The position numbers and the translations under genes are program-made. The notes below the pieces were generated by a model, which saw only the letters and a program-made list of their open reading frames with translations, searched no databases and was not told the DNA's origin. Positions 8,956 through 18,769 of a stretch of DNA of 60,652 nucleotides are shown one piece after another. The first letter of the stretch is position 1, and the number at the start of each line of letters is the position of its first letter. The stretch is taken from the NCBI GenBank assembly GCA_949498175.1, contig CATDDF010000028.1:1-60652 (forward strand), read 5' to 3'. The stretch comes from Alphaproteobacteria bacterium (GTDB lineage: Bacteria > Pseudomonadota > Alphaproteobacteria > RS24).

Positions 8956-9672
8956 ATGCAGTGGGAGGCCGAAGCTCTGGTTCTGGCGGCGCGCCCCCAC
9001 GGTGAAAGCAGCGCCATTGTTGACGTGTTTTCGCGGGAATATGGGCGCTTTGCGGGTCTTGTGCGCGGCGGCAATAGCCGTCGCCTGCGGCCGATTTTGC
9101 AGCCCGGAAATATGGTTGTGGCGACATGGCGCGCGCGGCTTTCAGAGCATTTGGGCACAATGACGGTCGATGCTGGGCGCGCCCATGCTGCTGAAGCTAT
9201 GGCTGATGCCAAAGCACTGGCCGGATTGAGCGCATTATGCGCGCTCATGCAAATTACGCCGGAGCGCCAAGCCTATCCGCGTCTCTATGATACGCTGATG
9301 TTGGTGCTCGGCGCGATGGATGACGAAGCCATGTGGCCGGTCTTGTTGGCGCGCTATGAAATGGCGCTATTGGAGGAAATCGGCTTTGGGCTGGATTTAT
9401 CGTGCTGCGCTGCCACCGGCGTTGTCGATGAATTGGAATATGTCTCGCCGCGCTCGGGTCGCGCCGTCAGCCGCGCTGCCGCACAGCCCTATCTCGATAA
9501 AATGTTCGTGCTGCCGCAATTTTTACTCGACCCGTCAGCCGATGCCGGCGATGACGATGTGCAAAAGGCGATGGAACTGACCGGCCATTTTCTTGAGCGC
9601 CGCGTTTATCTGCCCAATGGCATGAAAATGCCGCCGGCGCGCCAGCGTTTGTTGGATATACTGACGCGGTAG
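8956..9672 (+). CDS. recO: DNA repair protein RecO
   Basis: RecO loads RecA onto SSB-coated single-stranded DNA in the RecFOR gap-repair path. The 238-residue product starts [30 protein letters not shown], the conserved OB-fold N-terminus, followed by the helical domain with [18 protein letters not shown]. Length agrees with alphaproteobacterial RecO. The position directly after era supports the call. Confidence 0.92.
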   Translation: MQWEAEALVLAARPHGESSAIVDVFSREYGRFAGLVRGGNSRRLRPILQPGNMVVATWRARLSEHLGTMTVDAGRAHAAEAMADAKALAGLSALCALMQITPERQAYPRLYDTLMLVLGAMDDEAMWPVLLARYEMALLEEIGFGLDLSCCAATGVVDELEYVSPRSGRAVSRAAAQPYLDKMFVLPQFLLDPSADAGDDDVQKAMELTGHFLERRVYLPNGMKMPPARQRLLDILTR

Positions 9673-9698
9673 CGTGCGAATCGGGTGATAAATCACCC

Positions 9699-11945
9699 AT
9701 GAGTGACGTGGAAGATCTGCCACAAGAAGAAGCGGTAAGCTTAAAAGCGGCATTGGAAAGCCGCTATTTGGCCTATGCGCTTTCAACCATCACCAATCGT
9801 GCGTTGCCCGATGTGCGCGACGGGTTGAAGCCGGTGCACCGTCGCTTGTTGTATGCGATGCGGCAATTGCGCCTTGACCCCGAGCAGGGCTTCAAAAAAT
9901 CCGCGCGCGTTGTCGGTGATGTTATCGGTCGTTATCACCCGCATGGTGACCAGGCGGTTTACGATGCCTTGGTGCGACTGGCGCAAGATTTTGCCGTGCG
10001 CTATCCGCTGGTTGATGGGCAGGGCAATTTCGGCAATGTCGATGGCGATAATGCCGCTGCCATGCGTTACACGGAAGCGCGCATGACTGAAATTGCGGGT
10101 CTGCTGCTGCAAGATATTGACAGCGACACGGTTGATTTTCGCGCCACTTATGACGGCGAAGATGAAGAGCCGATTGTGCTGCCTGCCGCTTTTCCCAATT
10201 TATTGGCCAATGGCGCGTCGGGCATTGCCGTTGGCATGGCAACCAGTATTTCGTCGCATAATGTTGATGAATTATGCGCCGCTGCATTGCATTTGTTGAA
10301 GGCGCCCAATGCGCGCATTGATACGCTGATGGAGTATGTCAAAGGGCCCGATTTTCCGACCGGCGGTATTTGCGTGGAAAGCCCCGAAGCCTTGCGCGAA
10401 GCCTATGCAACGGGGCGCGGTTCCATGCGGGTGCGCGCGCGCTATGAAGTTGAGCAAATGGGGCGCGGCACATGGCAAATTGTCATTACCGAAATTCCCT
10501 ATCAGGTGCAGAAATCGCGTTTGATTGAGAAAATCGCCGAGCTGATGAATGCGCGGCAATTGCCGATGCTGGACGATATTCGTGATGAAAGCGCGGAAGA
10601 CATTCGCATTGTCATTGAACCGAAAAGCAAGAACCTCGACCCCGTGCAGCTAATGGCGGTGCTTTACAGGCAGACTGACCTCGAAAGCCGCTTCTCGCTC
10701 AATATGAACGTGTTGGACAATGAAGGTGTGCCGCGCGTCATGGGATTGCGCGAAGCGCTCACGCAATGGCTGCAGCACCGCAATCAGGTTTTGGTTCGTA
10801 AATCAAAATATCGCCTTGAGAAGATTACCGCTCGGCTGGAAGTGCTGGACGGTTATCTGGTTGCCTATCTCAATCTCGATGAGGTTATTCGCATTATCCG
10901 CGAAGAGGACGAGCCGCGCGATGATTTGATGAAGGCTTTTGACCTTTCGCAAGTGCAAGCTGATGCGATTTTGAACATGCGTTTGCGCGCTTTGCGCAAA
11001 CTTGAAGAAGAGGGTATTCGCGCCGAACACGCAGAGCTGAGCGCCGAGATGAAAGAGTTGAAAGCGCTGTTGAAATCGGAAGCCAAGCAGCAAGCGATTG
11101 TTTCTGCCGAATTGAAAGCCTTGCGCAAGCAGTTCGGCCCGAAAACTGAACTTGGCAAGCGGCGCACTGATTTTGAAGAAGTAACCGATGACGAAGCGGT
11201 GCCGCTGGAAATATTGGTTGAAAAAGAGCCGGTGACCATTGTGTGTTCGCAAAAAGGCTGGATACGCGCCATGAAGGGACATGCCGAAAACGGCAGCAAG
11301 CTGACCTATAAAGATGGCGATAAACGCGAATTTGTGTTGCACGCCATGACCACGGATAAGCTGGTTTTGTTTGTCTCAAACGGGCGCGCCTACACATTAG
11401 ACGTCGCCAAGCTGCCCGGCGGGCGCGGCCACGGTGACCCGGTGCGTATGATGCTGGATATTGAGCCGAGCGATGAAATTATCGAGATTTTCGTGCATGA
11501 CCCTGAACGCAAATTGTTGGTCGCCTCGCGCATCGGCAATGGCTTTGTCGTCGCTGAAAGCGAGATGATTGCCAATCGTAAAGCGGGTAAGCAAATTTTG
11601 AATGTCAAAGCGCCGGACGAAGCGGCAATTTGTGTGCCTGCTGTGGGTGATAAAATCGCCGTGCTGGGTGAGAACCGCAAATTACTGTGTTTCGCATTGG
11701 CCGATGTGCCGGAAATGCCGCGCGGCAAAGGTGTGCGCCTGCAGCGCCATGGCGACGGACATTTGGCAGATGCGCGATGCTATAGCAGCGCGGAAGGTCT
11801 TAAAATTTCTGACAAGGCAGGGCGCGAGCGTGTCTTCACTGAGCTTAATGATTGGCAGGGCTTGCGCGCGCAGGCCGGTCGCATTCGGCCCAAAGGTTTC
11901 CCGACCGATGGCTTGATGGGGGCGGCATTCCCCAATCGCCTTTAA
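9699..11945 (+). CDS. parC: DNA topoisomerase IV subunit A
   Basis: ParC is the DNA-cutting subunit of topoisomerase IV, which decatenates daughter chromosomes. The 748-residue product has the breakage-reunion core with catalytic Y124 in [10 protein letters not shown], the [11 protein letters not shown] segment, and a shortened C-terminal beta-pinwheel that lacks a clear gyrase box; this and the length favour ParC over GyrA. At the quinolone-contact positions it reads [10 protein letters not shown], so Gln85 replaces the E. coli Ser80 and Asp89 replaces Glu84. The last gene of the + strand run; convergent with the small gene at 11960 with only 14 nt between. Confidence 0.93.
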   Translation: MSDVEDLPQEEAVSLKAALESRYLAYALSTITNRALPDVRDGLKPVHRRLLYAMRQLRLDPEQGFKKSARVVGDVIGRYHPHGDQAVYDALVRLAQDFAVRYPLVDGQGNFGNVDGDNAAAMRYTEARMTEIAGLLLQDIDSDTVDFRATYDGEDEEPIVLPAAFPNLLANGASGIAVGMATSISSHNVDELCAAALHLLKAPNARIDTLMEYVKGPDFPTGGICVESPEALREAYATGRGSMRVRARYEVEQMGRGTWQIVITEIPYQVQKSRLIEKIAELMNARQLPMLDDIRDESAEDIRIVIEPKSKNLDPVQLMAVLYRQTDLESRFSLNMNVLDNEGVPRVMGLREALTQWLQHRNQVLVRKSKYRLEKITARLEVLDGYLVAYLNLDEVIRIIREEDEPRDDLMKAFDLSQVQADAILNMRLRALRKLEEEGIRAEHAELSAEMKELKALLKSEAKQQAIVSAELKALRKQFGPKTELGKRRTDFEEVTDDEAVPLEILVEKEPVTIVCSQKGWIRAMKGHAENGSKLTYKDGDKREFVLHAMTTDKLVLFVSNGRAYTLDVAKLPGGRGHGDPVRMMLDIEPSDEIIEIFVHDPERKLLVASRIGNGFVVAESEMIANRKAGKQILNVKAPDEAAICVPAVGDKIAVLGENRKLLCFALADVPEMPRGKGVRLQRHGDGHLADARCYSSAEGLKISDKAGRERVFTELNDWQGLRAQAGRIRPKGFPTDGLMGAAFPNRL

Positions 11946-11959
11946 TTGCGCGCCTGTAA

Positions 11960-12421
11960 TTATTCGATAAGGGTGAAGGCGGCTTCGCCCTCATAATTCC
12001 AAAATTTTACGCGCAAAGCATAATCACCGGCGCTAAAACGTTGAGTGTCGAGCGGCACTTGGCGGATTTCTTCAATCACATCTTGTTCGGCAATGGCGGC
12101 GCGGGTTTGCGTCTCGTCGCAAATCTCCGGTGCGCGCATGGCTTGCACAAAACCACCTTCTTTGGTGGTCACGAAATAACGAAAGATTTTGCATGGTGCA
12201 TCGGCCGTTAGCGGCACGGTCTCATTGGTATTATTGACGAGGCGCAACACCACGGGTAGAGGCGTAACGTCAAAATTGGTCAGTCTGTGCTCCAGCGGCA
12301 CGCCGACTTCGAGGCCAATCTCGCCAATGCCGACGCGACCGTCATCGCGCGCCAGAAAGCCCAGCACAGTGATGATGGCAATAGCGGCCAGCGTTGTGAC
12401 AATCATATTCGGCATTTTCAT
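11960..12421 (-). CDS. Small membrane-anchored protein of unknown function
   Basis: A 153-residue protein I do not recognise. Residues 5-23 (NMIVTTLAAIAIITVLGFL) form a signal anchor, and the rest should lie in the periplasm. It is rich in predicted beta-strands (LPVVLRLVNNTNETVPL, YALRVKFWNYEGEAAFTLIE) with two cysteines. The pattern of a strand with NNTNETV followed by a final GDYALRVKFWNYEG strand suggests an immunoglobulin-like beta-sandwich, but this is inference. It follows dctM by 3 nt and is probably the last gene of the TRAP operon, so a role with that transporter is possible. Confidence 0.65.
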   Translation of the reverse strand: MKMPNMIVTTLAAIAIITVLGFLARDDGRVGIGEIGLEVGVPLEHRLTNFDVTPLPVVLRLVNNTNETVPLTADAPCKIFRYFVTTKEGGFVQAMRAPEICDETQTRAAIAEQDVIEEIRQVPLDTQRFSAGDYALRVKFWNYEGEAAFTLIE

Positions 12422-12424
12422 CGA

Positions 12425-13978
12425 TCAGTCTCCAAACACCAGTTCCGGCAACCATGTCGCCAGTTGTGGGAAATAAGCAAGCAGTGCCAACATAAATAAT
12501 TGAATGACGACAAATGGAATGGCGCCGCGATAAATCTGTCCGGTGCTGACACTGTCGGGGGCAACCCCGCGCAGATAAAACAACGCAAAGCCGAAAGGCG
12601 GGGTCAGAAAGCTGGTTTGCAAATTAATCGCCATCATGACGCCGAGCCAAACCGGATCGACACCCATAGCCAGCAATATCGGCCCGACAATCGGCACGAC
12701 AACAAAAATAATCTCGATAAAGTCGAGGAAGAAACCAAGCGCAAACATAATCACCATGACCAGCGCAACGGCGGCCCATTTGCCGCCGGGCAAATCTTCC
12801 AGCAAGGTTTGAATGGTTTCATCGCCGCCAAGACCGCGAAACACCAGCGAGAACAGCGCCGCGCCAATAAGGATAACGAAAACCATGGATGTGGTATGGG
12901 TGGTGGCGCGGACCACATTCCGCAGCACATTATCGGCGCGCGCTGCATTCAGGCTTTTTATCAGCGCCGCCGCCAATGTAGCGCATAGGCCGAGCGCGAC
13001 GACAATGCCGAGATAATCAAGCATTGCAATTTCATCGCGATTAAGGCGCAAATCCATAAAGCCGGTCATGATAACCAGCCCGATAAGCGCCAAAGCGCCG
13101 AACCGCATCAGCCTATGACCTTGCGTCAGCTTTTCACCGGCCAGCAAGACCGTGCCGACTGCGCCAACCGAAGCGGCTTCCGTTGGCGTGGCGATGCCGC
13201 CCAAAATCGAGCCAAGCACGGCGATAATCAGTAAAATGGGCGGCAGCAATGCGCGCAGAAGTGCGGGCAAGGCAACACCTTCACCAATGTCGGCGGGCGG
13301 TGATTTTTCGGGCTGCGTATAGGCAACGAATAACTGATAAGCAATATAGAAGCCGACCAGAACCAGACCGGGCAGCAGCGAACCGGCGAAAAGTTCACCG
13401 ACCGACACTGTGTCGGGTGAAAATATACCCTGCTCAAGTTGGGCTTTTTGATAGGCATTGGCAATTACATCACCGAGCAGCACCAGCACTATGCTCGGTG
13501 GAATGATTTGTCCCAATGTTCCGGCGGCGGCGATAGAACCCGAAGCGAGCGCCGGGTCGTAGCCGCGTTTTAACATGGTCGGCAGAGATAACAGTCCCAT
13601 CGTGACTACGGTCGCGCCGACAATGCCGGTAGAGGCGGCCAGCAGCGCGCCGACAATCGAAACGGAAATACCGAGACCGCCGCGCAGTCGCCCGAACAGC
13701 AAGCTCATATTCTCCAGCAAGTCTTCGGCAATGCGCGCCCGTTCCAGCATGGTGCCCATAAAGACGAAAAGCGGCACGGCAATCAGCACCTCATTGGTCA
13801 TGGTGCCGAAAATGCGTTGCGGCAAGGCGAAGAAGAAGCTTGTGTCGAACACATCGGCCCAATGGCCAAGCAGTCCGAATATCAATGCCACACCGGCAAG
13901 GGTGAAAGCAACGGGGAAACCGGCCATCAAAAACAGGCAGGCCACGGCAAACATGATGAGGTCAAGTGCTTCAGCCAT
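12425..13978 (-). CDS. dctM: TRAP transporter large permease (DctM/TakM type)
   Basis: The main membrane subunit of a sodium-driven tripartite transporter, 517 residues, with about a dozen or more hydrophobic spans. Motifs typical of DctM include PLFVFMGTMLERA, the repeated GxIxPPSI/TPTEAA sites (IIPPSIVLVLLGDV; GGIATPTEAASVGAVG) and LQTSFLTPPFGFALFYLRG. It is longer than the usual ~430 residues because of an inserted region (~285-345) with extra hydrophobic stretches, a form seen with TakP-type binding proteins. It overlaps dctQ by 8 nt. Confidence 0.92.
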   Translation of the reverse strand: MAEALDLIMFAVACLFLMAGFPVAFTLAGVALIFGLLGHWADVFDTSFFFALPQRIFGTMTNEVLIAVPLFVFMGTMLERARIAEDLLENMSLLFGRLRGGLGISVSIVGALLAASTGIVGATVVTMGLLSLPTMLKRGYDPALASGSIAAAGTLGQIIPPSIVLVLLGDVIANAYQKAQLEQGIFSPDTVSVGELFAGSLLPGLVLVGFYIAYQLFVAYTQPEKSPPADIGEGVALPALLRALLPPILLIIAVLGSILGGIATPTEAASVGAVGTVLLAGEKLTQGHRLMRFGALALIGLVIMTGFMDLRLNRDEIAMLDYLGIVVALGLCATLAAALIKSLNAARADNVLRNVVRATTHTTSMVFVILIGAALFSLVFRGLGGDETIQTLLEDLPGGKWAAVALVMVIMFALGFFLDFIEIIFVVVPIVGPILLAMGVDPVWLGVMMAINLQTSFLTPPFGFALFYLRGVAPDSVSTGQIYRGAIPFVVIQLFMLALLAYFPQLATWLPELVFGD

Positions 13979-14498
13979 GCCGCGCCTCTCTCATGGCTTC
14001 TGTCAATGTGCGAAGGTTTTTCAAAATGCTCGATATGGCTTGCAGGGCAAGCTGAGCAGCGAACAGCAAAATCACCGTTTTCAAAAGGAAAATGCCTTGA
14101 ATGCCGCTGGTCTCGCGTGAGCCCTCGCGCACCGACCAAGACATGGAAACATAATCGTAAGAAACATAAGCGATAAGAACGCAGAAGGGCAGAATGAAAA
14201 AGGCCGAACCAAGCAGGTTGATAAGCGCTTTGCGCTCCACTGATGCACGCGCATAGAAAATATCGACACGCACATGTTCGTCTTGCAGCAATGTGTAGGC
14301 CGCGGCCATCATGAACAAGACGCCATGCATATAGACAATCGCCTCTTGCATCATGATGGAGCCAATGCCGAAAACATAGCGCAGCACAACCACGCTGAAT
14401 TGCACCAACACCATAAGCAGCGCCAGCCAGGCGGCACTGCGCCCGATGGCGTGATTGACCGTGTCAATTTGTGTAGCCAGTGATTGCAGTTTGTCCAT
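13971..14498 (-). CDS. dctQ: TRAP transporter small permease (DctQ/TakQ type)
   Basis: A 175-residue inner-membrane subunit with four hydrophobic spans (~20-40, 53-73, 92-115, 138-158). It carries the family's features: AWLALLMVLVQFSVVVLRYVF in span 1 and VYMHGVLFMMAAAYTLLQDEHVRVDIFY between spans 2 and 3. The start lies 12 nt after the dctP stop (14511), and its end overlaps dctM. DctQ forms the permease together with DctM. Confidence 0.9.
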   Translation of the reverse strand: MDKLQSLATQIDTVNHAIGRSAAWLALLMVLVQFSVVVLRYVFGIGSIMMQEAIVYMHGVLFMMAAAYTLLQDEHVRVDIFYARASVERKALINLLGSAFFILPFCVLIAYVSYDYVSMSWSVREGSRETSGIQGIFLLKTVILLFAAQLALQAISSILKNLRTLTEAMREARHG

Positions 14499-14510
14499 CG
14501 CGGCTATGGC

Positions 14511-15596
14511 TTACACCTGCCGCCGCGCCAGCGTGTAAGGCTCTTCGCTGCGTGCGCCCCATGCCATTGAATTGGCCAGCGAAGCTTTAAAGCTTTCAAA
14601 AACTTTTGCCGTAAACGGGTCTTTCGCCGCCGCTTCCGCCAATACTTTGTCAGAGGTTTGCTTCAGCGCCTGCATGATTTCAGGTGAGAAACTGCGCACT
14701 TTGACATTGTGTTTTTTCACCAAAGTATCAAGCGCAGAAGCGTTTTTGTAATTATATTCGCTGGTCGTTGAGGCGTTTTCCGCCGCGCATGCATTGCGGA
14801 TAATTTCTTGTTGGCTTTTGCTCAGAGAGTTCCAGACATCAAGATTGACGCCGGTTGACAGGCCTGCGCCGGGCTCGTGAAAGCCCGGGCAATAATAATA
14901 TTCCGCCACTTGGTGAAAGCCGAAGGCGAGGTCATTCCACGGGCCGACCCATTCGCTGGCATCAATCGCGCCGCTTTTCATGGATGGAAAAATCTCACCG
15001 CCGGGCAGGGCCACAGCCGCTGCACCGAGGCGACGCATCACTTCGCCACCAAGTCCGGGCATGCGAATTTTCAAACCCTTAAAACCATCGAGCGAGGTAA
15101 TTTCCTTATTGAACCAGCCACCCATTTGCACGCCCGTATTGGCCGATTGAAAAGCGATGACGTTAAACTTGGCTGACAATTCTTCCCATAGCCGGCGCCC
15201 GCCGCCGAAATCAATCCACGCGTTCAGTTCTTGCGCGGTCATGCCAAAGGGCACGGCAGTGAAGAAATTGAAGGCGGTCGATTTGCCCTGCCAATAATAT
15301 TCTGCGCCATTATACATATCGGCCGTGCCGGTTGAGACCGCGTCAAAGCTCTCAAATGCGCCGACCAATTCACCGGCGGCGTAAATTTTAATCTCGATTT
15401 GGCCGTCCGTCATGGCGCTGACGCGCTTGGCGATGTTTTCCGGTGCCGTGCCGAGGCCGGGGAAGTTTTTCGGCCATGTGGTGACCATTTTGAGGCGCCG
15501 CTTGCCTTGTGCATAGGCCGGTGCGGAAACCGCAGCGGCGGCTGTGCCGGTAGCCAACCCGCCAATCACGGCGCGGCGATCGATTTTCTTGCTCAT
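14511..15596 (-). CDS. dctP: TRAP transporter substrate-binding protein, Tat-exported, TakP-like
   Basis: Periplasmic binding protein of 361 residues. The N-terminus has a twin-arginine signal (DRRAVIGG, residues 6-13, then a small hydrophobic stretch ending in APAYAQ), so it is probably folded before export. The mature part follows the TakP pattern known for 2-oxo acids (TTWPKNFPGLGTAPENIAK, YAAGELVGAFESFDAVSTG, TGVQMGGWFNKEI, SEWVGPWND). The 2-oxo acid specificity is inferred from that likeness; lactate or other carboxylates remain possible. GGGAGGG lies just before the start, and the gene lies 18 nt downstream of bpt. Confidence 0.9.
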   Translation of the reverse strand: MSKKIDRRAVIGGLATGTAAAAVSAPAYAQGKRRLKMVTTWPKNFPGLGTAPENIAKRVSAMTDGQIEIKIYAAGELVGAFESFDAVSTGTADMYNGAEYYWQGKSTAFNFFTAVPFGMTAQELNAWIDFGGGRRLWEELSAKFNVIAFQSANTGVQMGGWFNKEITSLDGFKGLKIRMPGLGGEVMRRLGAAAVALPGGEIFPSMKSGAIDASEWVGPWNDLAFGFHQVAEYYYCPGFHEPGAGLSTGVNLDVWNSLSKSQQEIIRNACAAENASTTSEYNYKNASALDTLVKKHNVKVRSFSPEIMQALKQTSDKVLAEAAAKDPFTAKVFESFKASLANSMAWGARSEEPYTLARRQV

Positions 15597-15614
15597 CAGT
15601 CCCTCCCGGGCAAC

Positions 15615-16343
15615 CTATTTCTCGTCGATATAGGGCTGCCAGCCTTCCTCGTCCAAGATTTGCAGCGGTTTGAAGCGCTTTTTGTAACTCATTTTGCCGC
15701 AATCTTCGATGAGATAACCGAGATAAACATGCGGCAATTTCATCGTCTGCGCGCGCGCGATCTGGTCGAGAATGATATATGTGCCGAGGCTGTTGGCCGC
15801 CATATCGGGGTCAAAAAAGGAATACACCAGAGACAGGCCGTCGCGCATTTCATCAACCAGCAAACAAGCGACCAGCCGCTTATCGCTGTCGCGATATTCA
15901 ATGAGATTTGTTTTGACCGAAGTTTCTTCAACCATGGAGATATAATCGAGCACGGTCATTTGCGACATGCCGCCATTTTCGTGGCGCGTGTCGAGATATT
16001 TGCGCAGCAGGTCATATTGTTCGCGACTGGTATCGGGTGGCAAAACCTCGGCGGTCAATTGGCTGTTGCGATTGATGATTTTCCGCAAATTGCGCGTCGG
16101 CTTGAAATCTTCGACAGCAACCCGAACCGAGCGACAGGCCGAGCATTTATCACAAGCCGGACGATAGGCGATGGTCTGACTGCGGCGGAAACCGGCATGG
16201 GTGAGATTATTGTTAATCTCATCGGCGCGCTCACCGGCAATATGGGTGAACAGCTTGCGCTCCATCATGCCTTCAATATACGGACACGGCATCGGGTCCG
16301 TAATGAAGAAAGAAGGCAGTCTATGTCCGCTCGATTGATTCAT
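15615..16343 (-). CDS. bpt: Aspartate/glutamate leucyltransferase (N-degron pathway)
   Basis: Bpt attaches leucine from Leu-tRNA to proteins with N-terminal Asp or Glu, marking them for ClpS/ClpAP degradation. The 243-residue protein from ATG 16343 carries FFITDPMPCPYIEGMMERKL, the cysteine cluster RPACDKCSACRSVRV and the C-terminal KKRFKPLQILDEEGWQP, all typical of the bacterial ATE1-like family. A longer frame from 16379 would start inside the upstream SLC13 gene. The family also includes arginyl-transferases; the bacterial form with this length is normally leucyl-specific. Confidence 0.88.
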   Translation of the reverse strand: MNQSSGHRLPSFFITDPMPCPYIEGMMERKLFTHIAGERADEINNNLTHAGFRRSQTIAYRPACDKCSACRSVRVAVEDFKPTRNLRKIINRNSQLTAEVLPPDTSREQYDLLRKYLDTRHENGGMSQMTVLDYISMVEETSVKTNLIEYRDSDKRLVACLLVDEMRDGLSLVYSFFDPDMAANSLGTYIILDQIARAQTMKLPHVYLGYLIEDCGKMSYKKRFKPLQILDEEGWQPYIDEK

Positions 16344-16353
16344 AATCTCTATT

Positions 16354-18180
16354 CTATAGGCCGAAATACCACGGTGCAAAAAGCGAATAAGTTAACCATA
16401 AAATAATAACCAGTGGGATACCGGCGCGCATGAAATCGCTGAAGCGAAAATTGCCCGGTGCCATCACCAGCAAATTGGTCTGATAGGCAATCGGCGTGGC
16501 AAAGCTGCAGCTGGCTGCAAATATGACGGCCAACACAAAGGCCATCGGGTCCACATTCAGGGCTTCGGCCAGATTGACGGCCAAAGGCGTGAATAATACG
16601 GCGGTCGCATTATTGGATAAAAGATTGGTTACAACGGCGCATAGCAAGAAAAATGCCGATAGCACGAGTGCCGGACTGCCGGTATCAAACAGGCCGAGGA
16701 AATTGCTGCTGACCAGTGCCGCGCCGCCGGTCACTTCCATTGATTGCGCCATCGCCAAAGCGGCGGCAACGACAAGGAAAATGCGTAAATCAAAACCGCG
16801 GCTGGCTTGGCGGACATTGAGCACGCCGCTGGTTACCATGCCGACGGCGCCGGCCAGAGCCGCGAGAACAATCGGGACAAATCCACTGGCGGCGGCCAAA
16901 ACTGTGGCGGCAAAAATAAGCCGCGCGCGACCGGCTTTTTCAAAGCGCGGCAATTCGCGTGCCGACCATTCCATCAGCAGCGTGTCACGATTGTGGCGCA
17001 GCCCTTCAATCGCGCTTTGTTGACCGATAACCAGCAACACATCGCCCGCCTCCAAGCGAATGTCGCTCATTTCATGGCGCAACATACGGCTACGCCTTTG
17101 TAGGCCGATAATCAGGCAGTCGGTAGTATGGGTGAATCCGGTCTGGCCAATGGCACGCTGCGCCATGCGTGAACCGGGGGCAACGACCAATTCCGCCAGC
17201 ATCAAATCTTCGCTACTGTCGCCTTCATTCGGCACAAGCTGCATTAGATGATCGCGCAGCGGATGCTCGTTTTGCGCCAGCGCATCAGCAATTTCTCGTC
17301 GTGTGGCGGCAATAAAGAGTTTGTCACCGGCGCGCAGCGTGTGGTCATCAAATGGCGGCAGCATGGTTTGCCCGCCGCTTTCAATCATCTGCAAAGTCAT
17401 TCCTGATAATGCCGGAAGGAAACCGGCGGCAGTCTCTGCACCAACCAAGCTGTCGCCATAGCGCAAACGCAGTTCGATAATGAATTGGCGGCCACTATCC
17501 GTGTCGCTGTCATCGGCATCGGCCTCACGGCTCTTCATAATGCGCGGCATGATAAACAGCACATAAACAGTGCCGACCGCCATTAAAACGAGGCCCGGTA
17601 AGGTTTGCTCGAAAAAGCCGATTTTGTGCATGCCAAGCCGTTCAGCCGTATCGGCGACCAGCAAATTGGTTGATGAACCGATAAGCGTCAGCATGCCACC
17701 CAATATGGTAATGAAGCTCAACGCCAATAAATAGGGCGAGGCATTGGATGAAGCCCGTCCGGCCATTGCCACCAAGACCGGAATGACCATCAGCACAACC
17801 GGCGTATTGTTCAAAAAAGCCGAAGCCACCATCGCCGCTATCAAAACGACGAGAATGGCCAATTCGGGGCTGCGCGCAGAGCGGCGCGAGGCTTGGTCAA
17901 TAAGCTTTTCAAGCGCCCCTGACTGAAACAAACCCTGCGCCATAACCAGCAATGCCATAATTGTAACCAACGCCGGATTGGCAAACCCGGCCAGCATGTC
18001 GCTGCTTGTGATGAGTAGCGTGCCGTCCGCATCTGTCAGCGGCGCGAGGGTGAAGAGCAGCATAAAGCTGAGAATGACCAATAATGAGGTCAATTCCATC
18101 GATATACGTTCTCGGGCATAGGCCAGCATGGCCAAGCCGATGACCGCGAAGCCGATCCACATATGCATGTTTAATTCCAT
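16354..18180 (-). CDS. SLC13-family permease with two regulatory RCK_C (TrkA-C) domains
   Basis: A 608-residue inner-membrane carrier. The N-terminal membrane half (~1-215) has the family motifs AFLNNTPVVLMVIPV and LTLIGSSTNLLVADTAERLG. Two soluble RCK_C domains follow (~225-400; GDKLFIAATRREIADAL and GDVLLVIGQQSAIEGL), and a second membrane half holds NLLSNNATAVLFTPLA and SFATPIAYQTNLLVMAPG. The paired SNN/SxTN motifs are the sodium/substrate sites of divalent-anion transporters. Family members carry dicarboxylates, sulfate or related anions; the substrate cannot be read. First gene of the - strand group that continues into bpt and the TRAP genes. Confidence 0.88.
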   Translation of the reverse strand: MELNMHMWIGFAVIGLAMLAYARERISMELTSLLVILSFMLLFTLAPLTDADGTLLITSSDMLAGFANPALVTIMALLVMAQGLFQSGALEKLIDQASRRSARSPELAILVVLIAAMVASAFLNNTPVVLMVIPVLVAMAGRASSNASPYLLALSFITILGGMLTLIGSSTNLLVADTAERLGMHKIGFFEQTLPGLVLMAVGTVYVLFIMPRIMKSREADADDSDTDSGRQFIIELRLRYGDSLVGAETAAGFLPALSGMTLQMIESGGQTMLPPFDDHTLRAGDKLFIAATRREIADALAQNEHPLRDHLMQLVPNEGDSSEDLMLAELVVAPGSRMAQRAIGQTGFTHTTDCLIIGLQRRSRMLRHEMSDIRLEAGDVLLVIGQQSAIEGLRHNRDTLLMEWSARELPRFEKAGRARLIFAATVLAAASGFVPIVLAALAGAVGMVTSGVLNVRQASRGFDLRIFLVVAAALAMAQSMEVTGGAALVSSNFLGLFDTGSPALVLSAFFLLCAVVTNLLSNNATAVLFTPLAVNLAEALNVDPMAFVLAVIFAASCSFATPIAYQTNLLVMAPGNFRFSDFMRAGIPLVIILWLTYSLFAPWYFGL

Positions 18181-18274
18181 AGTGCGGTTATACAGACAAA
18201 TTTGCCTAATCCCTAGATTTACTGCGCTGCATCAGGCATAAACAGGCGGCATTAGGGCGGTTTTGGAGATTTTT

Positions 18275-18769
18275 ATGGCTGGTTCCACAGATTTGCGTCA
18301 GGCGTTCGGTCAATTTGGCACCGGTGTCGCGATTATTGCACTGCGAGATAGTGAAAATCGACCGACCGGATTGACCGTTAATAGCTTTGCTTCTGTCTCT
18401 CTCGAGCCGCCGCTGCTGTCTTGGTGTTTGGCCAATGACTCGCAATTATTTGACGAAGTTGCCCGGGCTGGACGCTTCAGCGTTAATGTTCTGGCGGCTG
18501 ACCAGCTTGACCTGTCAAACCGCATGGCGGGCGCGGGCGACCATGTTTTACAGCCTGATGAGTTTGATGAAGGCACCTATGGCACGCCGCTTGTGCGCGG
18601 CGCGTTGGCGCAATTCGATTGCCATATTCATGACCGGGTCGAGCTTGGCGACCATATTATGCTGGTCGGCGGCATTGATGCGACGCGCCATTGTGCGCAA
18701 GGGCGTGCGCCGCTTATGTATTTCCGTGGCAAGTATGCCGGAATCGATGTCGAGGCATGTAATGGCTGA
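18275..18769 (+). CDS. Flavin reductase-like FMN-binding protein
   Basis: A 164-residue protein of the flavin reductase domain family, which binds FMN and often supplies reduced flavin to a monooxygenase. Seen motifs are FGTGVAIIALRD, GLTVNSFASVSLEPPLLSW, FSVNVLAADQLDLSNRMAG and a final HIMLVGGIDA...PLMYFRGKYAG. The ATG at 18275 follows GGAG; the TTG at 18263 is rejected. It overlaps the next dehydrogenase by 8 nt. No partner monooxygenase is nearby, so its partner is unknown. Confidence 0.87.
   Translation: MAGSTDLRQAFGQFGTGVAIIALRDSENRPTGLTVNSFASVSLEPPLLSWCLANDSQLFDEVARAGRFSVNVLAADQLDLSNRMAGAGDHVLQPDEFDEGTYGTPLVRGALAQFDCHIHDRVELGDHIMLVGGIDATRHCAQGRAPLMYFRGKYAGIDVEACNG

Noticed and set aside
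15399-16406. 335-residue + strand frame
   Set aside because: Antisense of dctP and bpt, which have clear motifs; no ribosome site and no recognisable domain.
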